From NCBI GenBank assembly GCA_023444445.1, contig JAEXMK010000029.1, positions 1 through 35,680 on the forward strand: 35,680 nucleotides of DNA, given 5' to 3'. Origin of the DNA: Pseudomonadota bacterium. Lineage in GTDB: Bacteria > Pseudomonadota > Alphaproteobacteria > Rhizobiales > Rhizobiaceae. A program made the translations under genes and the position numbers. Under the pieces are notes generated by a model. It worked only from the letters and a program-made list of their open reading frames with translations. It ran no database searches and was not told the origin of the DNA. Of the stretch, positions 13,883 to 23,247 are shown piece by piece (position 1 is the first letter of the stretch; the number at the start of each line of letters is the position of its first letter).

Positions 13883-14356
13883 GCAGGTCTACGGCCAGGC
13901 TCGGTGGTTAGTTTGATCCTTATCGAGTGTCATCGGGTAACGAGAGAGGCGTACTAAGACAGCGGCCATCACAGAGGCGTTCCGACGACACAACTACGCA
14001 TGCATGCTTTTGTGCGTAAGCACTGTCACAAGGCCGCACACTGGTGTCATTGGCACGACTTGCTGCATTGAATTGAGCACGCCTACAGGCTCCACCTGTA
14101 TATTGCAGGAGGCCATTAATCGTTAGATTGTGCAACTGCCGTAAGGAGTGCGGGGCCATTATGATGCGGCGCCTTATGCAATAGACGTCAACCCTACGGC
14201 GTTGGCAGGGCAGCCCTTACGCGCATTCTCGAACGGTGACCAAGCGCAATTGCGAGGGCTTGATACCCTGCCACATCTTGGTCGCCTTTATGTTTCTCTG
14301 ATCGATCCGGTTTTCACCCGTTCGTCTTTCAGGTTTTTGGATATGGCCAATCCAAC
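13883..14356. other. Junction region without a supported gene
   Basis: Short frames exist on both strands but none has a ribosome site or recognisable product. There is a small inverted repeat at about 14090-14106 (TACAGG/CCTGTA). The promoter of the penicillin-binding protein gene should be in the last 150 bases, but no convincing -35/-10 pair stands out. Confidence 0.35.
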
Positions 14357-16831
14357 ATGATCAGCTTGATTAAACATTTGTTGTCGCTGAGCTGTCTGCT
14401 GTTTTTCACCGTCGCTATCGCGGGTGGGATTTATCTTGTTGCGTTGAACCAGGATCTTCCAAACCACGAAGTCTTAAGTTCGTATGAACCTCCCGTCGAG
14501 TCTCGGGTCCACGCTGACGATGGGTCCCTGCTCACGGAGTTTGCGCATGAAAGACGACTTTTCCTGCCGATCCAGTCGATTCCGGATCGCGTCAAGGAGG
14601 CTTTCATCTCCGCGGAGGACAAGAATTTCTACAGTCACGCCGGCATTGACGTTGCAGGAATAGGTCGAGCCATTCTGAAAGACGTGGAAAATTTCGGCTC
14701 CGGTCGTCCGCTGAGAGGCGCATCGACGATTACACAACAGGTCGCCAAGAACTTTTTCCTTTCCAAAGACCAGACTTTTAACCGGAAAGTGAAGGAAGCA
14801 ATTCTAACCCTTCGTATCGAGCAGACTTATTCGAAGGATAAAATTCTCGAGCTTTACCTCAATCAGATTCCCTTCGGCATGCGTGCCTTCGGCGTGGCAA
14901 GTGCAGCCCTCGCCTATTACGGCAAGCCCGTCACCGAGCTGACGGTGGCAGAGGCGGCTTACCTCGCCGCGCTTCCCAAGGCGCCTTACAATTACGATCC
15001 TTACCGACACACTCAAGCCGCGCTGGTTCGCCGCAACTGGGTTATCGATCGCATGGCCGAAAACGGCTACATCACCAACGACGAGGCCGAGGTCGAAAAA
15101 GCCAAGCCTCTCGATGTGAAGACGGGCGGCGGCGACCATGACATTATCGCCGCAGATTATTTTTCTGATGAAGTTCGCCGGCAGCTGATAGACCAGTTTG
15201 GAGAAAAGGAGCTTTATGAAGGCGGCCTTTCTGTCCGTACATCGATAGTCCCGGACATGCAGAACCTTGCGCGCAAGGCCTTGCAGAAAGGTCTTGTCGA
15301 ATTTGACCAGCGCAGGGGGTTTCACGGGATACTGGCCACAGTTGATATCTCGGGTGATTGGGGCTCCAGCCTCCTGAAACTCGTTTCAACTGGCAAGGTC
15401 CCCGATTTGAATGACGTTCCTGAGTGGACGCTGGCAGTCGTTCTCGATGTTTCACCGCAATCTGTCGAAATAGGTCTTCGCCCAGAAACGGACAGATCGG
15501 GTCGGCCCTCCGGCGATCGCCAGACCGGAACAATTTCCGCCGCCGACATGAAGTGGGCCTTTCATGACGCCGACAACAACAAAACCGCAAAATCGCCAAA
15601 TGCGGTTCTGAAGCGCGGCGACGTCATCTATGTCGAACGCGTTTCCACGAATTCGCATAATTTCCTGTTGCGCCAGGCACCGAGGTTGCAAGGCGGTTTC
15701 GTGGCTATGGATCCTAAGACCGGACGCGTTCTGGCGCTGACGGGCGGATTTTCTCACGCGCTTTCAAAGTTTAACCGTGCAACTCAGGCCATGCGGCAGC
15801 CCGGCTCGTCCTTCAAGCCGTTCGTTTATGCCGCGGCTCTCGACAGCGGCTATACTCCAGCTTCTGTCATCCTTGACGCCCCGATCTCAATTGCCAATGG
15901 CGGAGAGGTCTGGTCTCCGGACAACTACGGCAATGAGGGCAGCAACGGACCATCGACCCTGCGTTTCGGGATCGAGCATTCGCGAAACCAAATGACCGTG
16001 CGTCTGGCACAGGACATGGGCATGGATCTGGTTGCGCAATATGCGGAACGCTTCGGCATCTATGACAAGATGCCCACTTATCTTCCCATGGCCCTCGGCG
16101 CTGGAGAAACCACCGTTTTGCGTCTGGTTTCGGCTTACGCCGTGATTGCGGATGGCGGTAAGCAGATCAAGCCGACGCTAATCGACCGGGTTCAGGACAG
16201 ATATGGCAAGACAATCTTCCGTCATGATGATCGCGTCTGCAACGAATGCAATGCAGGCAAATGGGAGCATCAGAAAGAGCCGACGCTAGTTGACAACCGC
16301 GAGCAAGTTCTCGATCCAATGACGGCCTACCAGATAACGACGATGATGGAAGGCGTGGTCCAACGAGGCACGGCAGCGGGAACAATCCACATCTCCGATC
16401 GGCCGGTTGCCGGCAAAACAGGGACGTCCAACGACTCCAAGGATGTCTGGTTCGTGGGCTTCACACCGAACCTGGTCGCAGGCGTTTACATCGGTTTCGA
16501 CACTCCAGCCTCGCTCGGTCGTACCGTGACGGGTGGGACGCTTGCAGCACCAATTTTTGCAAAATTCATGGAGCCCGCATCGAAGTTGATGCCGGCAGAG
16601 CAATTCCATGTTCCCCAAGGTATGACCTTCGTCGCCGTCAACCGCAAAACTGGCATGAAGGCGCAGCCGGATGATCCGGATGCCATCACCGAAGCGTTCA
16701 AACCGGGCACTGGCCCCTCCGACGGCTTACACATCATCGGAGACAGCGAAGAGACGATGCAGGAACAAAATCCAGACGCGTCGCCGCAGGCGGAACAGGC
16801 TGTGAAATCTGGGGCAAGCGGTCTTTTTTAG
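14357..16831 (+). CDS. Class A penicillin-binding protein (PBP1a type)
   Basis: This bifunctional enzyme polymerises lipid II into glycan strands and cross-links the peptides in the periplasm. Residues 1-28 are the membrane anchor. Residues 50-230 are the glycosyltransferase domain, with catalytic glutamate E87 in ISAEDKNFYSHAGID and the GASTITQQ motif at 121-128. An OB-like insert at about 315-445 precedes the transpeptidase domain, which has S484xxK487 (PGSSFK), SRN 542-544 and KTGT 687-690, all intact. The 824-residue length fits PBP1a of alphaproteobacteria. The ribosome site before ATG 14357 is weak. It may be one of several paralogues in the genome. It is the first intact chromosomal-type gene beside the accessory element. 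Confidence 0.93.
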   Translation: MISLIKHLLSLSCLLFFTVAIAGGIYLVALNQDLPNHEVLSSYEPPVESRVHADDGSLLTEFAHERRLFLPIQSIPDRVKEAFISAEDKNFYSHAGIDVAGIGRAILKDVENFGSGRPLRGASTITQQVAKNFFLSKDQTFNRKVKEAILTLRIEQTYSKDKILELYLNQIPFGMRAFGVASAALAYYGKPVTELTVAEAAYLAALPKAPYNYDPYRHTQAALVRRNWVIDRMAENGYITNDEAEVEKAKPLDVKTGGGDHDIIAADYFSDEVRRQLIDQFGEKELYEGGLSVRTSIVPDMQNLARKALQKGLVEFDQRRGFHGILATVDISGDWGSSLLKLVSTGKVPDLNDVPEWTLAVVLDVSPQSVEIGLRPETDRSGRPSGDRQTGTISAADMKWAFHDADNNKTAKSPNAVLKRGDVIYVERVSTNSHNFLLRQAPRLQGGFVAMDPKTGRVLALTGGFSHALSKFNRATQAMRQPGSSFKPFVYAAALDSGYTPASVILDAPISIANGGEVWSPDNYGNEGSNGPSTLRFGIEHSRNQMTVRLAQDMGMDLVAQYAERFGIYDKMPTYLPMALGAGETTVLRLVSAYAVIADGGKQIKPTLIDRVQDRYGKTIFRHDDRVCNECNAGKWEHQKEPTLVDNREQVLDPMTAYQITTMMEGVVQRGTAAGTIHISDRPVAGKTGTSNDSKDVWFVGFTPNLVAGVYIGFDTPASLGRTVTGGTLAAPIFAKFMEPASKLMPAEQFHVPQGMTFVAVNRKTGMKAQPDDPDAITEAFKPGTGPSDGLHIIGDSEETMQEQNPDASPQAEQAVKSGASGLF

Positions 16832-17035
16832 ATACTGCTTGCTACTCCAAGAATGGCAAACCTTATGCGGATCAACGGTCGGAATTTAAAGGCTGTGTGC
16901 GTAACGTTTCCGAAAGCCCACGATTTATAAGCCTTGATCGACCGTTCCCACATGTTTCCGGATATTCACAGAGGTTCTAGTCAGTGATAAATGACAGAGA
17001 GTCAAATCATACAGCCAAAGTCGTCGGCTGTGTTG
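16832..17035. other. Intergenic region between PBP gene and tRNA
   Basis: No gene is seen. ACAGCC (17011-17016) and GGCTGT (17026-17031) form a hairpin just after the tRNA 3' end on the minus strand, a weak terminator candidate without a T run. Confidence 0.4.
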
Positions 17036-17112
17036 TGGTAGCGGGAGAGGGACTTGAACCCCCGACACGCGGATTATGATTCCGCTGCTCTAACCACCTG
17101 AGCTACCCCGCC
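17036..17112 (-). tRNA. tRNA-Met (anticodon CAT), elongator type
   Basis: The minus strand folds into a full cloverleaf. The acceptor strand is GGCGGGG, the D arm is AGCTCAGGTGGTTAGAGC, and the anticodon stem GCGGA/TCCGC carries loop ATCATAA with anticodon CAT. The T arm contains GGTTCAAGTCC, and an encoded CCA ends the gene. The CAT anticodon could also be a lysidine-modified isoleucine tRNA, but the general sequence looks like the rhizobial elongator methionine tRNA. It is not adjacent to the accessory element, so it is not an obvious integration site. Confidence 0.92.
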
Positions 17113-17248
17113 ACAGGGGAAACGTGACAGTCATGTGACTGGCTCGCTCCATCAGGATGAGCGGCTTATAAGGTGCCGCTCCCCAAAGTGTCAAGCGCAA
17201 GATGCGCAAAAAATTCGCTTTCCGCATCGCTGCAAAAAGCAAATTGTT

Positions 17249-18457
17249 TCAGGCGGCAACCGGCTTTTCCAGAAGCGCCTTCAGCGATGCCTCGGCATCG
17301 GCCGAGCGTTCCGAGCGGTCGATAAAGCCACCGCCGTAGACGCGGGCGTCCGCTCCCGGCGCAGAATAGAGCACGCAGGCCTGGCCCGGAGCGACACCCG
17401 CCTCACCGGTCATCAGATCCACATAGATGCCGTTTTCATCCGCATGCAGCACAGCTTCCATCGGCGGACGGGTGGAGCGTACCTTGGCGAAACAGGCGAA
17501 GCCCTGCCCGGCGTCGACGGCCAGTTCGCCGTCACCCAGCCAGTTCATGTCACGCAGATAGACGCGGCGGGTTTCCAACGCCTCACGCGGGCCAACAATG
17601 ACCCGGCGGCCACGCGCATCGAGATGCACGACGTAAAGCGGCTCGCCTGTTGCAACGCCGATGCCGCGGCGCTGGCCGATGGTATAATGCACGATGCCAT
17701 CGTGGCGGCCGAGCACGCGGCCATCAAGATGCACGATATCACCCGCCAGAGCCGCATTCGGCTTCAGCTTGTTGATGATATCGGTATATTTGCCCTGCGG
17801 CACGAAACAGATGTCCTGGCTGTCGGCCTTCTTGGCGACCACCAGCCCCATCTCTTCCGCCAGTGCCCGCGTTTCGGCCTTGGAGAGGCCACCGAGCGGA
17901 AAGCGCAGGTAATCGATCTGCTCCTGCGTGGTGGCGAACAGGAACCAGCTCTGGTCACGGTCACTGTCGATCGGGCGGTAAAGCGCACGTCGCCCCGGCT
18001 GGCCGGCAACGGGATTGGGGCGCGATCGGATGTAATGACCGGTCGCCAGTGCATCGGCACCCAGTTCCTGGGCGGTGGCAAGCAGATCGGCGAATTTTAC
18101 CGTCTGGTTACAGGCAACACAGGGGATAGGCGTTTCGCCCATCGCATAGGCTTCGGCAAAGGGGTTGATGACGGTTTCGCGGAACCGCGCTTCGTAATCC
18201 AGCACATAATGCGGAATGCCGAGCGTTTCACAGACCCTGCGCGCATCGTCGATATCCTGCCCTGCGCAGCAGGAGCCGGCGCGGTGCACGGCAGCACCAT
18301 GGTCGTAAAGCTGAAGCGTAATGCCGAGGACATCATAGCCCTCGCGCTTGAGGATACCGGCCACCACTGAAGAATCGACGCCACCGGACATGGCGACAAC
18401 GATCCGGGTATCTTCCGGCCTCTTGTCAAAATCGAGCGTATTCACTTTTTTTCCCAT
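17249..18457 (-). CDS. mnmA: tRNA-specific 2-thiouridylase MnmA
   Basis: MnmA adds sulfur to uridine 34 of Lys, Glu and Gln tRNAs, using ATP activation and a persulfide relay. The ATP-binding PP-loop SGGVDSSV lies near residues 24-31. The catalytic cysteine pair is seen in the segments PCVACN (about 118-122) and [10 protein letters not shown]. The ATGHY motif and the GQRRGIG segment are also typical. Length (402) is slightly above the E. coli protein because of about ten extra N-terminal residues. The ATG at 18457 has only a weak ribosome site. The upstream neighbour opgC has its own terminator-like hairpin, so mnmA is probably transcribed separately. Confidence 0.95.
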   Translation of the reverse strand: MGKKVNTLDFDKRPEDTRIVVAMSGGVDSSVVAGILKREGYDVLGITLQLYDHGAAVHRAGSCCAGQDIDDARRVCETLGIPHYVLDYEARFRETVINPFAEAYAMGETPIPCVACNQTVKFADLLATAQELGADALATGHYIRSRPNPVAGQPGRRALYRPIDSDRDQSWFLFATTQEQIDYLRFPLGGLSKAETRALAEEMGLVVAKKADSQDICFVPQGKYTDIINKLKPNAALAGDIVHLDGRVLGRHDGIVHYTIGQRRGIGVATGEPLYVVHLDARGRRVIVGPREALETRRVYLRDMNWLGDGELAVDAGQGFACFAKVRSTRPPMEAVLHADENGIYVDLMTGEAGVAPGQACVLYSAPGADARVYGGGFIDRSERSADAEASLKALLEKPVAA

Positions 18458-18600
18458 CGTCAGTCATAACGGGGGTAAAGGCCCCGCCGCCTGTCGGTCA
18501 TCCGCCACGCGGGGAAACTGGCCATCAATCAGGCCGTCTTGCCTCGCCATCCTGCGGATTTAAGGGCTGCATATAGAAAGGAATGGCCGCGCGCGCAAGT

Positions 18601-18622
18601 ACGGGGCGGAAAACCGCCCCGT
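18601..18622 (-). terminator. Hairpin after opgC-type gene
   Basis: ACGGGGCGG and CCGCCCCGT form a 9-bp GC-rich stem with an AAAA/TTTT loop, 32 bases after the stop of the minus-strand acyltransferase gene. The T run is missing, but position and stability fit a terminator. Confidence 0.6.
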
Positions 18623-18653
18623 AAAGCCACCATATTCGGATTATGACAGGCCT

Positions 18654-19844
18654 TCAGGCACCGGCCGTCTTCTGGCCGCTGCTGCCGAACCACTTGTCGC
18701 GTTCCCGCCACAGTGCCGGCAAAGCCAACAGACCGATAGCCGTGAAGGCGATCAATGTTTTGTTCAGCTGCGAAAGCTCAGCCGTGCGGCCATCAAGATA
18801 ATAGACGGCGTAGACGATAGCCACATGCCAGACATAGACCTGCAGCGAATGGCGGCCGAGCAATTGCAGGAACTTCAGCGACAGCACCCAGATCACGCCT
18901 TCGGCAATCGAGCGCACGATCGGGCGGTGATGCATAGGACCGGCGATCACCAGCCAGGTTAGGCCGACACCGACGGCAAGGAAGTTGATGAGGTAGACCG
19001 GGCCGAAATCGGCGCGGATTTCCATGGTGGAGAACTTGCCCATCATGAATTCAGGCATCAGGCCCCAGGCCGTGGCGATGCGCAGCGGCATGAAGAACAG
19101 GCAGATAAGCAGCGCGGCCTTTGGCAGCCACGTGCGCTGCGGCGAGAAGATCGCCTTCCACGGAATGCGGTTCTGCGCCGTCATCGCGCCCATCACCAGC
19201 GCTGAATAAAACACCAGCTGCCAGCCAAGCAGGTTGAAGCTGACACGGATGCCCTGCTCGTCCGAACCCTTGACGAGCTCGTTGAGCGGGGTGGTGACGA
19301 TCTGCTGCAGGCCGAGCTGACCGGCCATCCAGACCAGCAGGGAACCTGCCATGACATAGGCCCACTTGCCGTCGAGGCAGAGCTTAACAAGGATCGGCGC
19401 AAACAGCATGTAGACGATATATTGCGGCAGAATATCCATGAAGGTCGGCTGGAAGAGGAATGTCGCAATGGCTGCGAGACGCAGCGGGTCGTCAAACGAC
19501 GTCATGCCAAGCCAATTATACCAGATATAGGGCGCGTGCGGGATGACCATGCGGAAGAACAGCACGGCAATAACGAGGCCCATCGCATAACGATAGAGCT
19601 CCATCGCCCTGTTCCAGATCATCTGCTTACCGGCGTCATAGCCGTATTTCATCATCTTACGCGCATAGACCATGCCGATCAGAAGACCGGATAGGAACAC
19701 GAAGCCCTGCGCGTCCTCGACAAAGGCAAACTGCCGGTGATTGATTTCCACTAACCAGAACCCGCCGGCAAACACCAGATGGTTGATCAGCATGAAAACG
19801 AGGAAGTAACCACGCATCCCGTCGATCAGGTCAAAGCGTTTCAT
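18654..19844 (-). CDS. opgC: OpgC-family membrane acyltransferase (periplasmic glucan succinylation)
   Basis: Proteins of the OpgC family add succinyl groups to osmoregulated periplasmic glucans. The sequence begins with the acyltransferase-like segment RFDLIDGMRGYFLVFMLINHLVF (first helix). It has about ten hydrophobic segments, and contains the typical FVFLSGLLIGMVYARKM stretch and HSLQVYVWHVAIVY near the end. ATG 19844 is chosen because GGAGAG lies nine bases upstream; the longer frame to 19991 lacks a site. The 396-residue length fits the family. The gene stands alone between two intergenic regions. Annotation as opgC rests on family resemblance; the substrate (cyclic glucan in Rhizobiaceae) is inferred. 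Confidence 0.8.
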   Translation of the reverse strand: MKRFDLIDGMRGYFLVFMLINHLVFAGGFWLVEINHRQFAFVEDAQGFVFLSGLLIGMVYARKMMKYGYDAGKQMIWNRAMELYRYAMGLVIAVLFFRMVIPHAPYIWYNWLGMTSFDDPLRLAAIATFLFQPTFMDILPQYIVYMLFAPILVKLCLDGKWAYVMAGSLLVWMAGQLGLQQIVTTPLNELVKGSDEQGIRVSFNLLGWQLVFYSALVMGAMTAQNRIPWKAIFSPQRTWLPKAALLICLFFMPLRIATAWGLMPEFMMGKFSTMEIRADFGPVYLINFLAVGVGLTWLVIAGPMHHRPIVRSIAEGVIWVLSLKFLQLLGRHSLQVYVWHVAIVYAVYYLDGRTAELSQLNKTLIAFTAIGLLALPALWRERDKWFGSSGQKTAGA

Positions 19845-20218
19845 CTCGATAGCTCTCCGTTCTCGCAGGGCCAGCATTGCCCAGCCACCCAGCCCGGCTT
19901 GCGGGAGGCGGGCCGGGAATTGGATTGTCAACGCTGTTTTGCGCCTGAGGTTCCCTTTCCAAAGCGGTCTAGAACCGGCGCAAAAAGTCACATTGACGTG
20001 TACAGACCTTGGTTAGGATGCGGGGACTGAATGCCCGATGAATGAAAAAAGGCGATTCCGTGAACGAATCAGCCATGCGTGCGTGATATGCCTCAGCTTG
20101 GAGGCTGTAAAGCCTTGCATAGCAGTGCGACGCGAAAAGCCGGGGCAATCGCGAGCCGAGATGTCATTGGTAAAATTTTGTCGAGCGTTTTGTCGATCGA
20201 GGGAACCGGCCCGGCACG
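19845..20218. other. Intergenic region upstream of opgC, no gene supported
   Basis: The 430 bases between opgC and the Tim44-like gene contain no convincing gene. GATTC and GAATC flank seven bases at about 20054-20070, giving two GANTC (CcrM-type) methylation sites within 17 bases. Short plus-strand frames lack ribosome sites. Confidence 0.35.
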
Positions 20219-20248
20219 AAAAAGCCCGGAGGAATCAAGCTCCGGGCT
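20219..20248 (-). terminator. Intrinsic terminator of the Tim44-like gene
   Basis: AGCCCGGA (20223-20230) pairs with TCCGGGCT (20241-20248). On the minus strand it is followed by a run of T. It begins 30 bases after the stop at 20278. Confidence 0.85.
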
Positions 20249-20277
20249 GCTCAAACTCTAACAATGCGAGTGATTCC

Positions 20278-21345
20278 TCAGGCGGCGGCCTGAATGGCGG
20301 CGACCTGCCAATTGTCGTTGCCGCCACGGCGCACGAAAGTCCACATTTCCACCGCTTCGGAAGGCTTGTGCTCGTCACCCTCGATAACCTTGCCCGAGGT
20401 ACGATCGCGCATGATGTCGATCGCGGAGTAACGCATGGCAACCGTTGCATAGTCCTGGCCCTCTTCGTGCCAGGCTTCGGCGACATCGCCCTGCAGCAGC
20501 GTCACATCGCGGACGTCGTTTTTCACGCCACTGGTGGCATTGTCGCTTAGTTCTTCGGCGAGGTAGGACATGGCTTCGGGCGTCGTCAGCTTGCGCAGCG
20601 TGCCGTAGTCCTCGGCGGCATAGGCAGACTGGACGTCTTCCAGCATTTTCTGGAAGGTTTCGAGGTCACCCTGGGTAATACCAATCTCATCGCCTTCGGA
20701 CACGGCATTGGCGTGCGTCACCGGCTTGGCCGTGGCAACAGCCGCACCGCCCGCCGCACCCGCAAGCGCGCCGATCTTCGGAATCTTGAATGAGGATGCG
20801 GAAGGACCCGCCTGTGAGCCACCGTTAAAGGAGGAACCGGAATTGTCCGTGCGCGGCGATCCGCCTGCCGAGCCATAGGCCGGTTGGCCCTGACGGCGCG
20901 AAGCGAAGAAGCGCATCGCGAACATGACAAGAAGACCGATAAGGGCCACCTGCAGCAGCATGCCGAAGAAGCCGGCCATGCCACCAAAACCGCCACCCAG
21001 CAACATGCCGAACAGACCGCCCATCAGCAGGCCGCCCATCAAACCACCCATCATGCCGCCGAAAAGGCCACGATTTTGCTGCGGCGCCTGTGCGCCGGGA
21101 CGTGCCGGCTGAGCAGCGCTCGGTGCCGCCTGATTGGTATTGGGTGTCATGCTGCGGTTGATCGGCGCAGTCTGGCCGGGAGCCGTGCTGGTCGAAGGCG
21201 GAGCGGAATAGGTCCGCGTGCCACGGCTTCCGAAACCGCCGCTGGCGCGACGTGCCTCTGCCATATCAACCGCCACAAAAGACACCGCGATACCAAGCGC
21301 GGCGACTGCGAACAAACCCTTGAAGCGCCGAAAGGCAGCAAACAT
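20278..21345 (-). CDS. Tim44-like domain protein, membrane associated
   Basis: Residues 8-30 form a signal or anchor helix ending in AEA. A serine/proline/glutamine-rich linker and a striking Gly/Met/Leu-rich segment follow (about 95-150, with repeated MGGLxGGLL units), running into a second hydrophobic helix before RFFASRR. The last 140 residues resemble the Tim44-like domain, a fold related to the mitochondrial import motor subunit, and end in VEMWTFVRRGGNDNWQVAAIQ. In bacteria such proteins are membrane-bound with poorly defined roles, possibly in lipid or protein handling. ATG 21345 follows a perfect AGGAG site; the frame upstream to 21402 is discarded. It is a single-gene unit with its own terminator. 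Confidence 0.85.
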   Translation of the reverse strand: MFAAFRRFKGLFAVAALGIAVSFVAVDMAEARRASGGFGSRGTRTYSAPPSTSTAPGQTAPINRSMTPNTNQAAPSAAQPARPGAQAPQQNRGLFGGMMGGLMGGLLMGGLFGMLLGGGFGGMAGFFGMLLQVALIGLLVMFAMRFFASRRQGQPAYGSAGGSPRTDNSGSSFNGGSQAGPSASSFKIPKIGALAGAAGGAAVATAKPVTHANAVSEGDEIGITQGDLETFQKMLEDVQSAYAAEDYGTLRKLTTPEAMSYLAEELSDNATSGVKNDVRDVTLLQGDVAEAWHEEGQDYATVAMRYSAIDIMRDRTSGKVIEGDEHKPSEAVEMWTFVRRGGNDNWQVAAIQAAA

Positions 21346-21504
21346 CGTTATCTCCTGTTGGCCACCCTCCCATGAGCGGCATCTCGCAAGCCGATATAGC
21401 AACTCACGATCATCATTTTTAGACCGGCCGGCTTAAATTTTTTGTGATATGCAACCAAAGCGCGATCCAGATAGCAAAAGCCGCGACAATGACAACTGGA
21501 AAGC

Positions 21505-21535
21505 AAAAACCGGCACAGGGTTTCCCCTGCACCGG
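21505..21535 (-). terminator. Intrinsic terminator of serA
   Basis: CCGGCACAGGG (21510-21520) pairs with CCCTGCACCGG (21525-21535) around TTTC, with a mismatch region inside. On the minus strand a run of five T follows the stem. It lies 30 bases after the serA stop. Confidence 0.85.
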
Positions 21536-21566
21536 CTCCTATTGTCCCCTTGGGAGGAACGATAGA

Positions 21567-23162
21567 TCAATCGACGTTAAACGTCAGCGGCTTGACCTGG
21601 CGGATGGCCGGGTTGGCGCGCAGCTTGTCCAGCACCTCTTCGGAAACCGGGCCGTCAACATAAAGCAGCGCGATGGCGTCGCCAGCTTCCTTTTCACGTC
21701 CGAGCTGGAAGTTGGCGATGTTGACGCCAGCCTCGCCGAGCGTGGTACCCATGAAGCCGATCATGCCCGGAACGTCCGTATTGGTGATGTAGATCATGTG
21801 CGATCCGACATCGGCATCCATGTTGATGTTCTTGATCTGGATGAAGCGCGGCTTGCCATCCGAGAACACCGTGCCGGCAACCGAGCGGATCTGGTTTTCC
21901 GTCTTCACCGTCAGCTTGATGTAGCCGTCGTAAACGCCGGTCTTGTCACGCTTGACCTCGGAAAGGATGATGCCTTTCTCCTTGATCATGACGGGGGCCG
22001 AAACCATGTTCACATCGGCAACCTGGCTGCGGATGAGGCCGGCCAGCAATGCACTGGTCAACGCCTTCGTGTTCATGTTGGCGGTTGCACCGTCGTAAAG
22101 GATTTCGATTTCCTTGGTGGCGCTTTCCTGCACCTGGCCGACGAAAGACCCGAGAACATCCGCGAGACGGATGAACGGCTTCAGACGCGGCGCTTCTTCA
22201 GCCGTGATCGACGGCATGTTGATGGCGTTGGAGACGGCACCCTTGACCAGATAATCTGACATCTGCTCGGCAACCTGCAGGGCAACGTTTTCCTGTGCTT
22301 CCGTGGTCGAAGCGCCAAGATGCGGCGTGCAGACGACGTTCGGAAGGCCGAAAAGCGGGCTCTCGGTGGCGGGCTCGACTTCGAACACGTCAAAACCGGC
22401 ACCGGCGACATGGCCGGACTTGATGGCTTCGGCAAGGGCTGCCTCATCCACAAGACCACCACGGGCGCAATTGACGATACGCACGCCCTTCTTGGTCTTG
22501 GCGAGGTTTTCAGCGTTCAGGATGCCGCGTGTCTTGTCGGTCATCGGCACATGCAGGGTGATGAAATCGGCCTGGGCCAGCAACTCGTCCAGCTCAACCT
22601 TGGTGACGCCCATTTCCTGCGCACGCTCCGGCGACAGGAAGGGGTCGTAGGCCAGAACATGCATCTTGAGGCCAAGCGCACGCGAGCAGACGATCGAACC
22701 GATGTTGCCGGCACCGATGACGCCGAGCGTCTTGCCGGTGATTTCGACACCCATGAACTTCGACTTTTCCCACTTTCCGGCCTGCGTGGAGCTGTCGGCT
22801 GCCGGAAGCTGGCGGGCAACTGCGAACATCAGGGCAATCGCGTGTTCCGCCGTTGTGATGGAGTTGCCGAAAGGCGTGTTCATGACGATGATACCGCGGC
22901 GCGAGGCAGCCGGAATATCGACATTGTCGACGCCGATACCGGCGCGGCCGATGACCTTCAGGTTGGTCGCGGCTTCAATCAGCTTTTCGGTTGCCTTGGT
23001 GGCAGAGCGGATGGCGAGGCCATCGTAATTGCCGATGATTTCCGCAAGCTTATCCTTGTCCTTGCCGAGCTTCGGCTGGAAATCAACTTCGACGCCACGA
23101 TCACGGAAAATCTGGACGGCGGTTTCCGACAGTTCGTCGGATACGAGTACGCGAGGTGCCAT
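21567..23162 (-). CDS. serA: D-3-phosphoglycerate dehydrogenase
   Basis: SerA oxidises 3-phosphoglycerate with NAD as the first step of serine synthesis. The N-terminal substrate part is followed by the NAD-binding fold with GAGNIG at about 150-155. NCARGGLVDE and CTPHLGAST carry the conserved arginine and histidine. Residues 320-450 form the extra substrate-binding domain of the long type, and residues 455-531 are an ACT domain (MIYITNTDVPGMIGFMG), which usually binds serine for feedback control. Length (531) is normal for the long form. ATG 23162 has an AAGGAG site. It lies 85 bases after serC and is likely co-transcribed with it. Confidence 0.97.
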   Translation of the reverse strand: MAPRVLVSDELSETAVQIFRDRGVEVDFQPKLGKDKDKLAEIIGNYDGLAIRSATKATEKLIEAATNLKVIGRAGIGVDNVDIPAASRRGIIVMNTPFGNSITTAEHAIALMFAVARQLPAADSSTQAGKWEKSKFMGVEITGKTLGVIGAGNIGSIVCSRALGLKMHVLAYDPFLSPERAQEMGVTKVELDELLAQADFITLHVPMTDKTRGILNAENLAKTKKGVRIVNCARGGLVDEAALAEAIKSGHVAGAGFDVFEVEPATESPLFGLPNVVCTPHLGASTTEAQENVALQVAEQMSDYLVKGAVSNAINMPSITAEEAPRLKPFIRLADVLGSFVGQVQESATKEIEILYDGATANMNTKALTSALLAGLIRSQVADVNMVSAPVMIKEKGIILSEVKRDKTGVYDGYIKLTVKTENQIRSVAGTVFSDGKPRFIQIKNINMDADVGSHMIYITNTDVPGMIGFMGTTLGEAGVNIANFQLGREKEAGDAIALLYVDGPVSEEVLDKLRANPAIRQVKPLTFNVD

Positions 23163-23247
23163 GGTTCACGGGCTCCTTGGAGAAAGGGATGGAAATGTGC
23201 GAATGGGGAATGCGCGGCCCTGCATCATGGCAGGGCCGGTATCAAAA

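Noticed and set aside
13920..14159. 79-residue minus-strand frame in the junction region
   Set aside because: No ribosome site, no recognisable sequence, and it lies in a region that looks eroded.
17036..17112. tRNA gene as integration site of the accessory element
   Set aside because: The intact penicillin-binding protein gene lies between the element and the tRNA, and no tRNA-end duplicate was seen near 13.2-14.3 kb.
17135..18370. 411-residue plus-strand frame
   Set aside because: It is the mirror of mnmA in GC-rich coding DNA; mnmA has intact catalytic motifs.
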